Assembly: GCF_004010055.1 (NCBI RefSeq)
Contig: NZ_RQVT01000056.1
Location: forward strand, 202,304 to 266,303
Length of the DNA: 64,000 nucleotides
Direction of reading: 5' to 3'
DNA from: Psychroflexus aestuariivivens
Lineage (GTDB): Bacteria > Bacteroidota > Bacteroidia > Flavobacteriales > Flavobacteriaceae
Of the stretch, positions 53,580-63,176 are shown piece by piece (position 1 is the first letter of the stretch; every line of letters begins with the position of its first letter). The position numbers and the translations under genes are program-made. The notes below the pieces were generated by a model, which saw only the letters and a program-made list of their open reading frames with translations, had not been told where the DNA came from and did no database searches.

Positions 53580-54347
53580 CTAAATCCCGAAAATTTCTTT
53601 AGAATTTTTTGTAGTTATCTCAGCGATTTCTATTACACTTTTATTGTAAATTTCAGCTAATTTTTCAGCAACTTTAAGCACATAAGCACTTTCATTACGC
53701 TTTCCTCGAAAAGGTTTTGGTGCAAGATACGGCGCATCGGTTTCTAAAACTATATGTGATGGATTTATTTCATTTAGAAATTGATCAATTTTACCATTTT
53801 TGAAAGTAACCACACCACCTATACCAAGTTTCATATTTAAATCTATAGCCTGCTCTGCCTGAGCTTTTGTTCCCGTAAAACAATGAAAAATCCCGAATAA
53901 ATCTGGGCTTCGTTCACTTTCTAAAACTTCAAAAACCTCATCAAAAGCTTTTCTACAGTGAATAACAATCGGAAGTTTATATTTTTTAGCAAGTTGAATT
54001 TGAAATTTAAATGCTTCTTTTTGCGCTTCTAAAAATTGATCATCCCAGTGCAAATCGATTCCGATTTCGCCAATCGCATAAAACTTTCGTGTTTTAAGAG
54101 CCTGCTCTACATGAGCCAACTCGGATTTGTAATTCTCGTTGACAGAGGTCGGATGAAGTCCCATCATCAAAAACATATGTTCTGGATAATTTTGCTCTAA
54201 CTGATACATGGCTTCGGTAGTTTCAGAATCTATGGCTGGAATGAAGAAGCGCAAAACTCCAGATTCTATAGCATTTTGAATAACTTCATCTCTATCTTCA
54301 TCAAAAGCTTCAGAGTATAAATGCGTGTGTGTGTCTGTTAAAATCAT
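53580..54347 (-). CDS. TatD family hydrolase
   Basis: 255 residues, TIM-barrel metal-dependent nuclease/hydrolase. Metal site DTHTHLY (Asp 5, His 7, His 9), FYAIGEIGIDLHWD, VIHCRKAFDE, GIFHCFTG and LETDAPYLAPKPFRGKRNE are the five family motifs. It probably acts as a 3'-5' exonuclease on DNA. It is cotranscribed with the asparaginase gene, a common pairing in this phylum. Confidence 0.94.
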   Translation of the reverse strand: MILTDTHTHLYSEAFDEDRDEVIQNAIESGVLRFFIPAIDSETTEAMYQLEQNYPEHMFLMMGLHPTSVNENYKSELAHVEQALKTRKFYAIGEIGIDLHWDDQFLEAQKEAFKFQIQLAKKYKLPIVIHCRKAFDEVFEVLESERSPDLFGIFHCFTGTKAQAEQAIDLNMKLGIGGVVTFKNGKIDQFLNEINPSHIVLETDAPYLAPKPFRGKRNESAYVLKVAEKLAEIYNKSVIEIAEITTKNSKEIFGI

Positions 54348-54397
54348 GCTGCGAATTTATTTAAATTGAAACTTTATATTTGTCAAAAAAACATTAA

Positions 54398-54835
54398 ATG
54401 TCAAGTTTGAAAAAGTTTTTAAAAAGCAAAGATTATATTAACCTGAAAATGAATACAATTTCAACCAATCATTTTGAATGCAAGGCAAAAATAAACGGTA
54501 TAGAAGGTAGTTTTATTGTAGATACTGGCGCTTCAAGTTCTTGTATTGATTTTTCGTTTACAGAACATTTTAAATTATTTTCTGAAGATAGCAAAATCAA
54601 AGCAGCTGGAGCTGGTGCAACAAATATGCTAACTAAAAATTCAACCAATAATATCGTTCAAATTGGTAGTTGGAAAAAGAAGAAAATAGATCTTATTTTA
54701 TTCGATTTGTCTCATGTAAATCAAGCTTTGAGCGATCATGATGCTGAACAAGTTCATGGCATAATCGGTTCTGACTTATTGAAAAAAGGAAAAGCAATCA
54801 TTGACTACAAAACAAGTCGACTCTTTCTAAAATAA
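54398..54835 (+). CDS. Retropepsin-like aspartic protease
   Basis: 145 residues, no clear signal peptide. The active-site motif is FIVDTGASSSCID (Asp 42), followed by the flap-like AAGAGATNMLTKN and the closing VHGIIGSDLLKKGKAIIDY. One aspartate per chain means it would work as a dimer. A TATATTTG box is at 54375-54382 and a terminator follows at 54847-54884. Substrate unknown. Confidence 0.88.
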   Translation: MSSLKKFLKSKDYINLKMNTISTNHFECKAKINGIEGSFIVDTGASSSCIDFSFTEHFKLFSEDSKIKAAGAGATNMLTKNSTNNIVQIGSWKKKKIDLILFDLSHVNQALSDHDAEQVHGIIGSDLLKKGKAIIDYKTSRLFLK

Positions 54836-54846
54836 TTTTTTTCAAT

Positions 54847-54884
54847 AAAAAACCCATTTTTCTATATAGAAAAATGGGTTTTTT
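54847..54884. terminator. Bidirectional terminator between the protease and sucB genes
   Basis: A nearly perfect 17-bp inverted repeat (54847-54863 and 54868-54884; core AACCCATTTTTCTA) with A and T runs on its two sides. It can stop the plus-strand retropepsin gene and the minus-strand sucA-sucB transcript. Confidence 0.85.
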
Positions 54885-54903
54885 ATTCAATCTGAATTGC
54901 TAA

Positions 54904-56190
54904 CTACAATTCTAAGGCTTTTTCAACATTGCCGTCCATTAATAGTTTTTTTGGATCTTCTAGTGCTTCTTTTATTGCAACTAAGAATCCAACAGATTCG
55001 CGACCATCAATAATTCTATGGTCATAAGATAATGCGACGTACATCATCGGTAAAATTTCAACTTTTCCATCAACCGCCATTGGACGCTCAACAATGTTGT
55101 GCATTCCTAAAATTCCACTTTGCGGCGGGTTGATAATTGGAGTAGACATCATAGACCCAAATACACCACCATTGGAAATGGTAAATGTTCCACCAGTCAT
55201 TTCATCAACTGTTATTTTACCGTCTCTTGCTTTGGTTGCCAATCGTTTTACTTCCTGCTCTACAGCCCTGAAACTCATATTTTCTACATTTCTCATTACA
55301 GGAACCATCAAGCCTTTTGGGCCAGATACTGCAATACTAATATCTTTATAATCGTAAGTAATCATTTCCTTGCCGTCAATCATACTGTTGACTGCTGGGA
55401 ACTCATCCAAAGCACGAACTACCGCAAGTGTAAAGAATGACATGAAGCCTAAACTTACCCCATGAGTTTCTTTAAACTTCTCTTTATATTGAGATCTTAA
55501 ATCAAAAATCGGCTTCATATTAACTTCGTTGAAAGTAGTCAACATTGCCGTTTCATTTTTAACACTAACTAGTCTTTCTGCAACTTTTCTGCGCAGCATA
55601 GACATTTTCTTTTTGCTTTCGCTTCGTTTTCCAGAACCTGGAGATCCCATTGAAGGTTTTCCTTCAGCTTTCTTAGCATCTTCTTTAGTAATTCTACCAT
55701 CTCTACCGGTTCCCTTTACATCTTTAGGATCGATATTTTTTTCATCTAAAGTTTTTTTAGCTGCTGGAGATGGCGTTCCTGAAGCGTAAGTTTCCTTTTT
55801 ATCCTCCGATAATTTTTCTTCTTTATCTTTCTCTTCAGATTCAGAGGTGTCTTTACTTTCCCCTTCAGACTTAGAAGATTTATCGTCTTTAGATTCTTTT
55901 GAATCCTTGTCTTTGCCTTCTTTAGACTTCTCGTCGTCTTCAGAAGGTTTTTCAGCATCAGTGTCTATTAAACAAACCACTTCTCCAACTTCTACGACGT
56001 CCCCTACTTCTGCCTTTAGGGTAATAACTCCTGCTGCTTCTGCTGGCAATTCGAGCGTCGCTTTATCACTGTCGACTTCTGCAACTGGTTGATCTTTTTC
56101 AACGTAGTCGCCATCTTGGACTAACCATTCTGCGATTTCCACTTCGCTAATTGACTCGCCCGGTGAAGGGACTTTCATTTCTAAAGCCAT
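54904..56190 (-). CDS. sucB: Dihydrolipoyllysine succinyltransferase, E2 of 2-oxoglutarate dehydrogenase
   Basis: 428 residues. A lipoyl domain (1-79; lipoyl Lys 43 in DSDKATLEL), an extremely charged linker (about 80-134), a subunit-binding domain (about 135-172; [19 protein letters not shown]) and the catalytic domain (about 195-428) with the active-site [16 protein letters not shown]. It forms the core of the 2-oxoglutarate dehydrogenase complex. It starts 31 bp after sucA. The linker is Ser/Lys/Asp/Glu-rich where most relatives have an Ala/Pro linker. Confidence 0.96.
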   Translation of the reverse strand: MALEMKVPSPGESISEVEIAEWLVQDGDYVEKDQPVAEVDSDKATLELPAEAAGVITLKAEVGDVVEVGEVVCLIDTDAEKPSEDDEKSKEGKDKDSKESKDDKSSKSEGESKDTSESEEKDKEEKLSEDKKETYASGTPSPAAKKTLDEKNIDPKDVKGTGRDGRITKEDAKKAEGKPSMGSPGSGKRSESKKKMSMLRRKVAERLVSVKNETAMLTTFNEVNMKPIFDLRSQYKEKFKETHGVSLGFMSFFTLAVVRALDEFPAVNSMIDGKEMITYDYKDISIAVSGPKGLMVPVMRNVENMSFRAVEQEVKRLATKARDGKITVDEMTGGTFTISNGGVFGSMMSTPIINPPQSGILGMHNIVERPMAVDGKVEILPMMYVALSYDHRIIDGRESVGFLVAIKEALEDPKKLLMDGNVEKALEL

Positions 56191-56221
56191 AATATATTGT
56201 ATTTCAGAACTTAATTTTTAA

Positions 56222-59023
56222 TTATTTATAATCTTGTTTACAATTATCTTTTGAATCATCAAAAACATAATCGATTACTTCATTGTGTCTTTTTTTGAAT
56301 CTTGCTGCGCTTCCTGCCGCTGGTGATCCGTAAAATCTTCTACTACAAACCCTAAAATCCTTAGCTTTGCCATAATGCAGCATTAAGTGTGTGTAAGCAC
56401 CCATATTTCTCGGTTCTTCTTGTGCCCAAACTACGTCTTTGGCATTTTTATATTTTTTAATGGTTTTATCCAATGCTTCTTTTGGTAGTGGAAAGAGTTG
56501 TTCCAACCGGACTAAAGCCACATCATTTCTGTCTTCTTCTTCTCTTCTCTTTTTCAAGTCATAGTAAAATTTACCTGAACAAAACACCAAGGTTTTAACA
56601 TCTTTCACCTTTGCTGAATCGTCATCGATAAGCGTTTGAAAACTACCTTCTGCCAAGTCCTCTTTGGTAGAAATCACTTCAGAATGCCTTAATAAACTTT
56701 TGGGGGTGAACACAATCAGTGGTTTTCTAAATTTCACCTTCAATTGTCTTCTCAATAAATGAAAAAAGTTAGCTGGAGTTGTACAGTTGGCAACATACAT
56801 ATTATCTTTCGCACAGAGCTGTAGGTAACGTTCCATTCTAGCTGAAGAATGCTCGGAGCCTTGACCTTCATAACCATGAGGCAATAGCATTATAAAACCG
56901 CTTTGGGTTTTCCATTTATCTTCAGCAGAAGAAATGTATTGGTCGATCATAATTTGTGCACCATTGCTGAAGTCACCAAACTGTGCTTCCCAAATTGACA
57001 AAGTACTTGGACTTGCCATTGCATAACCGTAATCGAAACCTACGACTGCGTATTCTGAAAGTAGAGAATTATATATATAAAATTTTCCCTGATCTCCACC
57101 TAGATTGTTGTGCGGCACAACTTCTTCTTCACTCTTTTCAGTTTTGATGACTGCGTGCCTGTGTGAAAAAGTTCCCCGTTCACTATCTTGTCCCGAAATA
57201 CGTACATCGTGACCTTCTTTAAGTAAAGTTGCGTAAGCTAACAACTCACCCATCGCCCAGTCTAATTTATTCTTCTCGAAGAACATTTTGTGACGCGTCT
57301 TCATGAGTTTACTCACTTTACGCATATAATTTTTGTCATCAGGCAAAGTGGTGATTGCTTCCGCAAGTTCGCCGAGTTTTTCTAAATCGAATGTCGTATC
57401 GACTTCGGCCAACATGTCATTTTTATCGCCGTAAACATAACCTTGCCATTCCTCTTGTAAAATTGGAGTAACAACAGTTTTTTCTTCTTTTTTAGCATCA
57501 GCAAAATCTTCTTCAAGTTTTGCTTTGACATTTTTTTCTAATTTATCAAGAAAATCGTCATCTATAGTGCCTTCTTCCTTAAGCTGTTTTGCATAAATAT
57601 CTCTTGGATTGTCATGCTCAGCAATAGCTTTATAAAGTTTAGGTTGAGTAAATCTTGGCTCATCACCTTCGTTATGACCATATTTCCTGTAGCCTAAAAG
57701 ATCTATAAACACATCTCTACCAAATTTCATTCTGTACTCCAAAGCAAAAGTCATAGCATGAACCACAGCTTCAGCATCGTCTGCATTGACATGCAGAACT
57801 GGTGAAAGGGTGACTTTGGCGATATCGGTACAATAAGTCGATGATCTTCCGTCTGTATAATTTGTTGTAAAACCAATTTGATTATTGACCACAATATGAA
57901 TGGTTCCATTGGTTTTATATCCGTCTAATTGAGACATTTGAACGGTTTCGTAGACAATACCTTGTCCTGAAATTGCGGCGTCTCCATGAAGAACGATTGG
58001 CAATACATTTTGCTCTTCGCCAAGATGGTGATCGTCTTGTTTTGCTCTTGCGATACCTTGAACAACCGGACCTACTGTTTCCAGGTGAGATGGATTCGGT
58101 GCCATGTTCAAATTGATTTCTTTACCGGTGTCGGTAGTTCTTTTAGAAGTCCAACCCAAGTGATATTTCACATCACCATCAAAGCCTTCTATATCATAAT
58201 CTTTACCTTCAAATTCATTGAAAATATCTTTAGCACTTTTGCCAAAAATATTTACCAATGTGTTCAAGCGTCCACGATGTGCCATCCCCAGAACAAATTC
58301 TTTAACACCGAGATTAGCAGCGTTTTCTATTAAAGCATCCAAAGCTGGAATTAAAGATTCGTTTCCTTCTAAAGAAAAACGCTTCTGGCCAACGTAACTT
58401 TTATGAAGAAAAGACTCAAAAGTCACGGCTTCATTCAATCGTCTTAAAATATTTCTTTTTTCGTCTTTAGAAAAATCAGGTTGATTTTTGTTATGATAAA
58501 TTTTTTCCTGAATCCATTTAACTTCTTCAGGCTTTCTGATATAAGCATACTCCACTCCTATTGAATCGCAAAATACTTGCTCAAGAAAATCAATAATATT
58601 ACGAAGTGTAGTTTTACCAATTCCAATAATTTCACCGGCTTCAAATTCCGAATCCAAATCAGATTCTGACAAACCGAAGTTTTCGATATCAAGTTTTGGG
58701 GAATATTTTCTGCGCTCTCTAACAGGATTTGTTTTGGTAAAAAGGTGTCCACGATGTCTGTAACCATCAATCAAGTTGATAACTTGAAATTCTTTTTGGA
58801 CATTTTCTGGAACTTCAACTTGTTGCTTTTCCTTTGTTTCAGCATCTTTTATCGTGACGGTTTTACTGTCTTCACCAAAATCACCATTTTCTAAAGCAAA
58901 GTCGAAGCCTTGAAAAAAGGCACGCCAACTTGGCTCTAAGGCATCTGGATTTTGAAGATATCGGTCATAAAGATTAGCTAAATACGAAGGGTGTATTGCG
59001 TTTAAAAATGAATATTTGTCCAT
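56222..59023 (-). CDS. sucA: 2-oxoglutarate dehydrogenase E1 component
   Basis: 933 residues, full length. N-terminal SYLANLYDRYLQNPDALEPSWRAFF, the thiamine-diphosphate site GDAAISGQGIVYETVQMSQL with VVNNQIGFTT, and the C-terminal transketolase-like AQEEPRNMGAYTHLM. It decarboxylates 2-oxoglutarate and passes the succinyl group to the SucB lipoyl arm. A TAATTTTG box on the minus strand (59053-59060) is 29 bp upstream. The lipoamide dehydrogenase is not in the window. Confidence 0.97.
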   Translation of the reverse strand: MDKYSFLNAIHPSYLANLYDRYLQNPDALEPSWRAFFQGFDFALENGDFGEDSKTVTIKDAETKEKQQVEVPENVQKEFQVINLIDGYRHRGHLFTKTNPVRERRKYSPKLDIENFGLSESDLDSEFEAGEIIGIGKTTLRNIIDFLEQVFCDSIGVEYAYIRKPEEVKWIQEKIYHNKNQPDFSKDEKRNILRRLNEAVTFESFLHKSYVGQKRFSLEGNESLIPALDALIENAANLGVKEFVLGMAHRGRLNTLVNIFGKSAKDIFNEFEGKDYDIEGFDGDVKYHLGWTSKRTTDTGKEINLNMAPNPSHLETVGPVVQGIARAKQDDHHLGEEQNVLPIVLHGDAAISGQGIVYETVQMSQLDGYKTNGTIHIVVNNQIGFTTNYTDGRSSTYCTDIAKVTLSPVLHVNADDAEAVVHAMTFALEYRMKFGRDVFIDLLGYRKYGHNEGDEPRFTQPKLYKAIAEHDNPRDIYAKQLKEEGTIDDDFLDKLEKNVKAKLEEDFADAKKEEKTVVTPILQEEWQGYVYGDKNDMLAEVDTTFDLEKLGELAEAITTLPDDKNYMRKVSKLMKTRHKMFFEKNKLDWAMGELLAYATLLKEGHDVRISGQDSERGTFSHRHAVIKTEKSEEEVVPHNNLGGDQGKFYIYNSLLSEYAVVGFDYGYAMASPSTLSIWEAQFGDFSNGAQIMIDQYISSAEDKWKTQSGFIMLLPHGYEGQGSEHSSARMERYLQLCAKDNMYVANCTTPANFFHLLRRQLKVKFRKPLIVFTPKSLLRHSEVISTKEDLAEGSFQTLIDDDSAKVKDVKTLVFCSGKFYYDLKKRREEEDRNDVALVRLEQLFPLPKEALDKTIKKYKNAKDVVWAQEEPRNMGAYTHLMLHYGKAKDFRVCSRRFYGSPAAGSAARFKKRHNEVIDYVFDDSKDNCKQDYK

Positions 59024-59501
59024 ATTGAAATTACATCTTGTAATGTGTTAGACAAAATTACAATTTCTATCCAAATAAGTCTTCATTTGGAATAATTTTA
59101 TCATTTCATTTGTATAAAAACCATACAGATTAGAAAATTAATATAAATGAAGTATTGATTAAGTTTACATTAAAATTGTTCGCACACATGGCTTTTGGCT
59201 AGAAAACTTAGCGATTTTTTTAATTTTAAATTTTCAATTTAGCAACTCCACAATGCGAAATAGGTAGTATTTCTGCTGTTATTTTATTCCGATTAATACT
59301 TTTTCTTTTTCTAATTCACTAAAATAAAAGTGTTCAATATCAAATTCAGAACTTATAGGGAAAATCCCATTCATTTTTGATGAAGATTTAGAATAAAAGT
59401 CAGTTAGTTATTTTTATACCAAAACCTGAATATTGCTAATTGTATCGAATTTCGATTAGGAATTCATAGGCAATAAATTATAGTTTTTTGAACAAAAGTA
59501 T
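59024..59501. other. 478-bp region upstream of sucA with decayed coding sequence
   Basis: Bases 59024-59070 hold the sucA leader and -7 box. The middle part (59226-59398) looks like a frameshifted gene remnant listed separately. The right part has nothing recognisable. Confidence 0.4.
59226..59398 (-). pseudogene. Possible frameshifted gene remnant
   Basis: Two adjacent minus-strand frames read like one protein interrupted by a frameshift. The first, from 59398 down to a stop at 59279-59281, gives MNGIFPISSEFDIEHFYFSE then LEKEKV; the other, ending at 59226-59228, gives ITAEILPISHCGVAKLKI. Each has ordinary protein-like composition and stops, with no shared frame longer than about 42 codons. 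No family recognised, and chance cannot be excluded. Confidence 0.25.
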
Positions 59502-60965
59502 TTACATTTTATATAAGTGATAGGATTTTGTTTTGGTATTGTAGTAGCCAAAATGAAGTTCTCCGTTATGAAAGAAGTAATCGTCTGCAGTGTTGTACCT
59601 TATTTCATTTTTAAAGTCTTCAATTATGTCAAATATATTTGATTCTTCTTCCTTTTTGATGTAATTAAAATCTTGATCTAAAGTTGTATTGAAATAAGTA
59701 GATTTTGTGGAAGAGTAAACATTGAAAGAAGTTAATATAGGGTTATAAGTAGGGATAAAAACTGTTCCTGCAGAAGTAGTTATTGGTGTAGAACCAGCAA
59801 AATTTCCAGGCATCATCATCATTCCACCGCCTGCATTGCTAACATTTTTAAATCCACCAATTGTAAAAGAATAATTATCATCTTTTCGATATGCCGTAAC
59901 ACCAAGATTTCCTGAGGAAACTTTGCGTAAAAACTTGGAAGTCTTTTCCATTTCTCGCCTGTTTTGAAAAGGTAACATCGTTCTTCCTTCTTGAATAATA
60001 GGAGAATTTTTGATAGCAATTGGGACACCTTTCTCTAAATAAAACTCTTTTATAATAGTGTTATCAAAATTTTTGACAACTAATTTCATTTCCTCTGGAC
60101 TACTTCCCATTTGTAATAATTTGTCTTCTAAAATGAAAGAATTATAAGCTTTAAAGTCATCTATATTTCCTTTAGGATAAGGATAAATCTTAGTCGACAA
60201 AGTGAGTGATTCTAAATCAATGATGTGAAGAGTAGTAACTAATTCATCTTCATTTTCTATAGTAAGATAAATTTTATTATCTGATTGGTATAGTTTATTG
60301 GCTTTTGCGGTTTGCTCAATAGCATTCGGCACTCTATTGTCTACTTTAGTTACATTTGAAGTTGCGCCACCGAAAAGACCCATAGTAAAAAAACCACTTT
60401 TCAATAATTTTTGGTCACGTTCTTCAGCAACAATGTCAAACCTTTTTAATTCTTTAAAATTAAAATCATCAGACAGCTTTCTTAACACAAATTGATTTTC
60501 TTTAGTGGCTGTAATTACCAATAAGTCATTCTTATAATGTAAAACTTCAATGAATTCTTCTTTTCCAAGATCGATTTTCATTTTTTTAATTGCTGTTTTA
60601 CCTGTACCAAAGTCAAGCACTTGAACAACAAATTTATTCAATGAATTGTTGGCTGCCAAAAGCTCGTATTTGTTTTCATTAATGCGATATCCCAAAAGAT
60701 TTTTATATTTTCTTTTTAAAGCTTTGCCATTTATACTTGCTATTTTTTTGAAGTTACTATCAAACAAATTTGCAAATACGTTTTTTCTATCCATAAAAAC
60801 TATTGCTAAATCTCCGTTGCTAGTATTGGAAAACGAATATCCATCTTTACTCCTTTTGGAGCTAGTATCGTCATCTTCTGTAAAACTTAAGACTTCTTCT
60901 TGAGCAGTTGTTGAAATTGAAAAAAGTATTAAAATTAAAATCAATATTTTCCTAGTCATTATCAT
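59502..60965 (-). CDS. Uncharacterised exported protein, β-rich
   Basis: 487 residues with a signal peptide (MIMTRKILILILILFSISTTAQ); an ATG at 60959 is an equally good start. No family recognised. The sequence alternates short β segments with polar turns (ELLAANNSLNKFVVQVLDFG, LLVITATKENQFVLRKLSDD), suggesting a propeller-like fold. A Met-rich patch GGGMMMMPGNFAG lies in the last third. It stands alone, 124 bp from its upstream neighbour. Confidence 0.75.
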   Translation of the reverse strand: MIMTRKILILILILFSISTTAQEEVLSFTEDDDTSSKRSKDGYSFSNTSNGDLAIVFMDRKNVFANLFDSNFKKIASINGKALKRKYKNLLGYRINENKYELLAANNSLNKFVVQVLDFGTGKTAIKKMKIDLGKEEFIEVLHYKNDLLVITATKENQFVLRKLSDDFNFKELKRFDIVAEERDQKLLKSGFFTMGLFGGATSNVTKVDNRVPNAIEQTAKANKLYQSDNKIYLTIENEDELVTTLHIIDLESLTLSTKIYPYPKGNIDDFKAYNSFILEDKLLQMGSSPEEMKLVVKNFDNTIIKEFYLEKGVPIAIKNSPIIQEGRTMLPFQNRREMEKTSKFLRKVSSGNLGVTAYRKDDNYSFTIGGFKNVSNAGGGMMMMPGNFAGSTPITTSAGTVFIPTYNPILTSFNVYSSTKSTYFNTTLDQDFNYIKKEEESNIFDIIEDFKNEIRYNTADDYFFHNGELHFGYYNTKTKSYHLYKM

Positions 60966-61088
60966 ATGGTTTTAATTAAGATGCAACACCAGTGTTTCGC
61001 ATGTAGTTGGCAAACTTAGTAAATATTACGCTTTGGGCTTAACTATATTTTTATAAAAAAACTATCATTTTCAACTAGATATTAGTCA

Positions 61089-61517
61089 TTAAATAGACGC
61101 TTTGTTATGCTTAGTTTTTCTCAAGTCCTTTTTTTTATTTCTTAGAATTTTATTTAAAATTGAACTTGCAATAGCAATCATAATCAATTCGTAAAAATCA
61201 TCTTTAAGTGAAGTATATTGATGCTTTGATTTCGTCATTTCTAGTTTGAATTCTATTGACTTAATTTTATTCAACCCCACTTCTTTAACTTTTTGAGCAT
61301 ACAACGAGTCTGATAACGATAAATTATTTTCTAATTCATTTTTGATAGATCTTAATTCTTCAAAATACTCAATATGCTGGGTAAGCAATTCATCTTTTTC
61401 AAATGATTTACTTATAAAATCACTTACGAAGAGAAATGGAATTGCAATCGAAATAATTATTCCAATAGTAATCAAATCAATGTTTCGATTTATTTTTTTT
61501 ACTTTTGGATGACTCAT
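61089..61517 (-). CDS. Uncharacterised membrane protein
   Basis: 142 residues: basic N terminus (SHPKVKKINRN), a membrane helix at about 14-32, a charged, probably coiled-coil stretch (about 38-95; FEELRSIKNELENNLSLSDS), a second hydrophobic segment (about 105-122) and a very basic tail (KILRNKKKDLRKTKHNKAS). No family recognised. Isolated between two hypothetical genes in an accessory-looking region. Confidence 0.6.
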   Translation of the reverse strand: MSHPKVKKINRNIDLITIGIIISIAIPFLFVSDFISKSFEKDELLTQHIEYFEELRSIKNELENNLSLSDSLYAQKVKEVGLNKIKSIEFKLEMTKSKHQYTSLKDDFYELIMIAIASSILNKILRNKKKDLRKTKHNKASI

Positions 61518-61653
61518 TTATTATTCTTGTTAGATTAGGTTATTGCCTGCGTGATTTTTATTATTTGTAATTGATTTATAACTTAACACTGAAGGCAAAT
61601 ATGGAGTTGAAAATCAGCAATAATTTTCAGTAGTAATCGAGAAAAAGAAATTA

Positions 61654-61992
61654 TTAATAGTCATTGCTGTAACTAGTTTTTATTATATCATCTATTTTTT
61701 CAGTTAGGATTTCGATTAATTCATCATCCATATATTCAAATCTATCTTCAATTTCTAATACTTCGGTTTTCGGAATATAAATCTCTCTATATAATTCCAA
61801 AAGTCTTTTTGAATGTTCATATTCCATTAAAAGTATCAAATCAGCCCAATTAATTAACTTTTCAGAAATTTTCACAGGACTTTTACTGCTAAATCCAGCT
61901 GATTTCACATAAACTCTTTGGTCATTGGAGAATATTTTTTCAGCCGTTCTGCTTCTTCTTTTATTTCGACTACAAACAAAAAGGATATTCAT
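61654..61992 (-). CDS. Low-molecular-weight protein-tyrosine-phosphatase-like protein
   Basis: 112 residues, shorter than the usual 150. The N terminus MNILFVCSRNKRRSRTAEKI has the C-x5-R-S phosphate loop (Cys 7, Arg 13), and DLILLME fits the following strand; the general-acid DPY motif is replaced by an acidic IEDRFEYMDD. Similar short proteins are scattered in accessory DNA of many bacteria. Phosphatase activity is plausible but the C-terminal part is reduced. Start at ATG 61992. Confidence 0.8.
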   Translation of the reverse strand: MNILFVCSRNKRRSRTAEKIFSNDQRVYVKSAGFSSKSPVKISEKLINWADLILLMEYEHSKRLLELYREIYIPKTEVLEIEDRFEYMDDELIEILTEKIDDIIKTSYSNDY

Positions 61993-62002
61993 TAGAACTG
62001 TT

Positions 62003-62202
62003 TTATAAATTTAAAGCTTTCTTCAGCCAAATATAGTTTGAAGTTGGCATTAATTTAATTGTTTTTTGTTTCAATATTTCGATTCCTTCTTTAGTCAAAT
62101 TTATTTCCAGAATTAAATATTCTGAATTGTCAAAACACAGCTTAGAAATGACTTTTTATTGTTTGAAAATTTTTTCTCTTCTCGAACTTTACAAACCGCT
62201 TT
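62003..62202 (-). pseudogene. Possible frameshifted gene remnant upstream of the phosphatase-like gene
   Basis: On the minus strand two frames appear to continue one another: from 62202 KAVCKVREEKKFSNNKKSFL, and from 62155 to a stop at 62003 FDNSEYLILEINLTKEGIEI with LKQKTIKLMPTSNYIWLKKA after it. The second has no start codon and lies 10 bp before the phosphatase-like ATG. It looks like the 3' end of a broken gene, but no family is recognised. Confidence 0.3.
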
Positions 62203-62277
62203 TTATATAAAATCAATTACAATTTTTAAGCACCTGATTTAGAAAATACAATTAATTTTAAGGTGATGTAGCCAGTT

Positions 62278-63033
62278 TTATTTCAAAACCTTAACGACGT
62301 TATCTAAATAATCTACTGTTAGTTTAAATTCAATAATGTTATTAGGAAAAAAATCATCCATTTGACTTCTCAACTCAACAAAGGGTTGAAGGGCATTTTT
62401 ATCATTTGCAATTCCCTCAATAACAGATATTGAAATCTCATATTTATCTTCATTTTTATCAGCATAAACATATTTCGCTACCGATGAGTCAAAAAATCCA
62501 GTTTCTCTAAAACCTTCAGCAATCTTATCAATCTCTTGTTCAGATATATTTTTTTCATTAAAAGCAATTTCGTGTTTCAAATCCAATCCATAAGTTTTAG
62601 TTGATATACTTGCTTGTTCAATCGTATCTGAAGCATAAACGATAGCAAAAACAGGTACTATTGTAATCATAAGTCCGATTATTGCAATTGCAATCACTCT
62701 CCACCAACTATGAATCAATCCTCCAGAGTTTATGTATTCATTTGATTTTTCTTCTTGATATTTTTTAAACAACCCATAAGCAATTATAGAATAAGCAATG
62801 GGTATAATTTGATTAGGTAAATTTATGTTTTCTGGTATTAAAAAAATTCCACTAAAGATTACAATTGTCGCAATAATCGTAATTATCCATGTAGGTTTTA
62901 CTTTTTCAGGTTGGCCTAGTGTTTTAAAGTTTTCTGAAAGTAAATATCCAGCAACTAAAGGACCTCCTAAAAATGTTCCAACCCAAAATGTTTTGTCCTT
63001 AAATATTTTCCTCCTAGGAATTCTGTTTTCCAT
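62278..63033 (-). CDS. Uncharacterised membrane protein with soluble C-terminal domain
   Basis: 251 residues. Three or four membrane helices in the first 135 (about 15-32, 49-66, 72-88, 110-133; IIGLMITIVPVFAIVYA) and a soluble, mixed α/β C-terminal part (about 140-251) rich in Asp/Glu. Residues 1-30 (RRKIFKDKTFWVGTFLGGPL) are basic and aromatic. No family recognised and no functional context. Confidence 0.65.
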   Translation of the reverse strand: MENRIPRRKIFKDKTFWVGTFLGGPLVAGYLLSENFKTLGQPEKVKPTWIITIIATIVIFSGIFLIPENINLPNQIIPIAYSIIAYGLFKKYQEEKSNEYINSGGLIHSWWRVIAIAIIGLMITIVPVFAIVYASDTIEQASISTKTYGLDLKHEIAFNEKNISEQEIDKIAEGFRETGFFDSSVAKYVYADKNEDKYEISISVIEGIANDKNALQPFVELRSQMDDFFPNNIIEFKLTVDYLDNVVKVLK

Positions 63034-63176
63034 AGTTCATTAGTTTTTCAAATTGGTTAAGCGTTCCTGCACATCGATTAGAGGCTTGAAAATTAGTGAT
63101 TTTCTCTTTAATTTAATATCTTAAATTCCAGAAATTCCGCGAAGAGAATTATGAAGTCTTATACCATGTTTGTACT

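Noticed and set aside
55746..55958. Lys-rich 70-codon frame on the minus strand
   Set aside because: A shifted-frame shadow of the charged SucB linker, not a gene.
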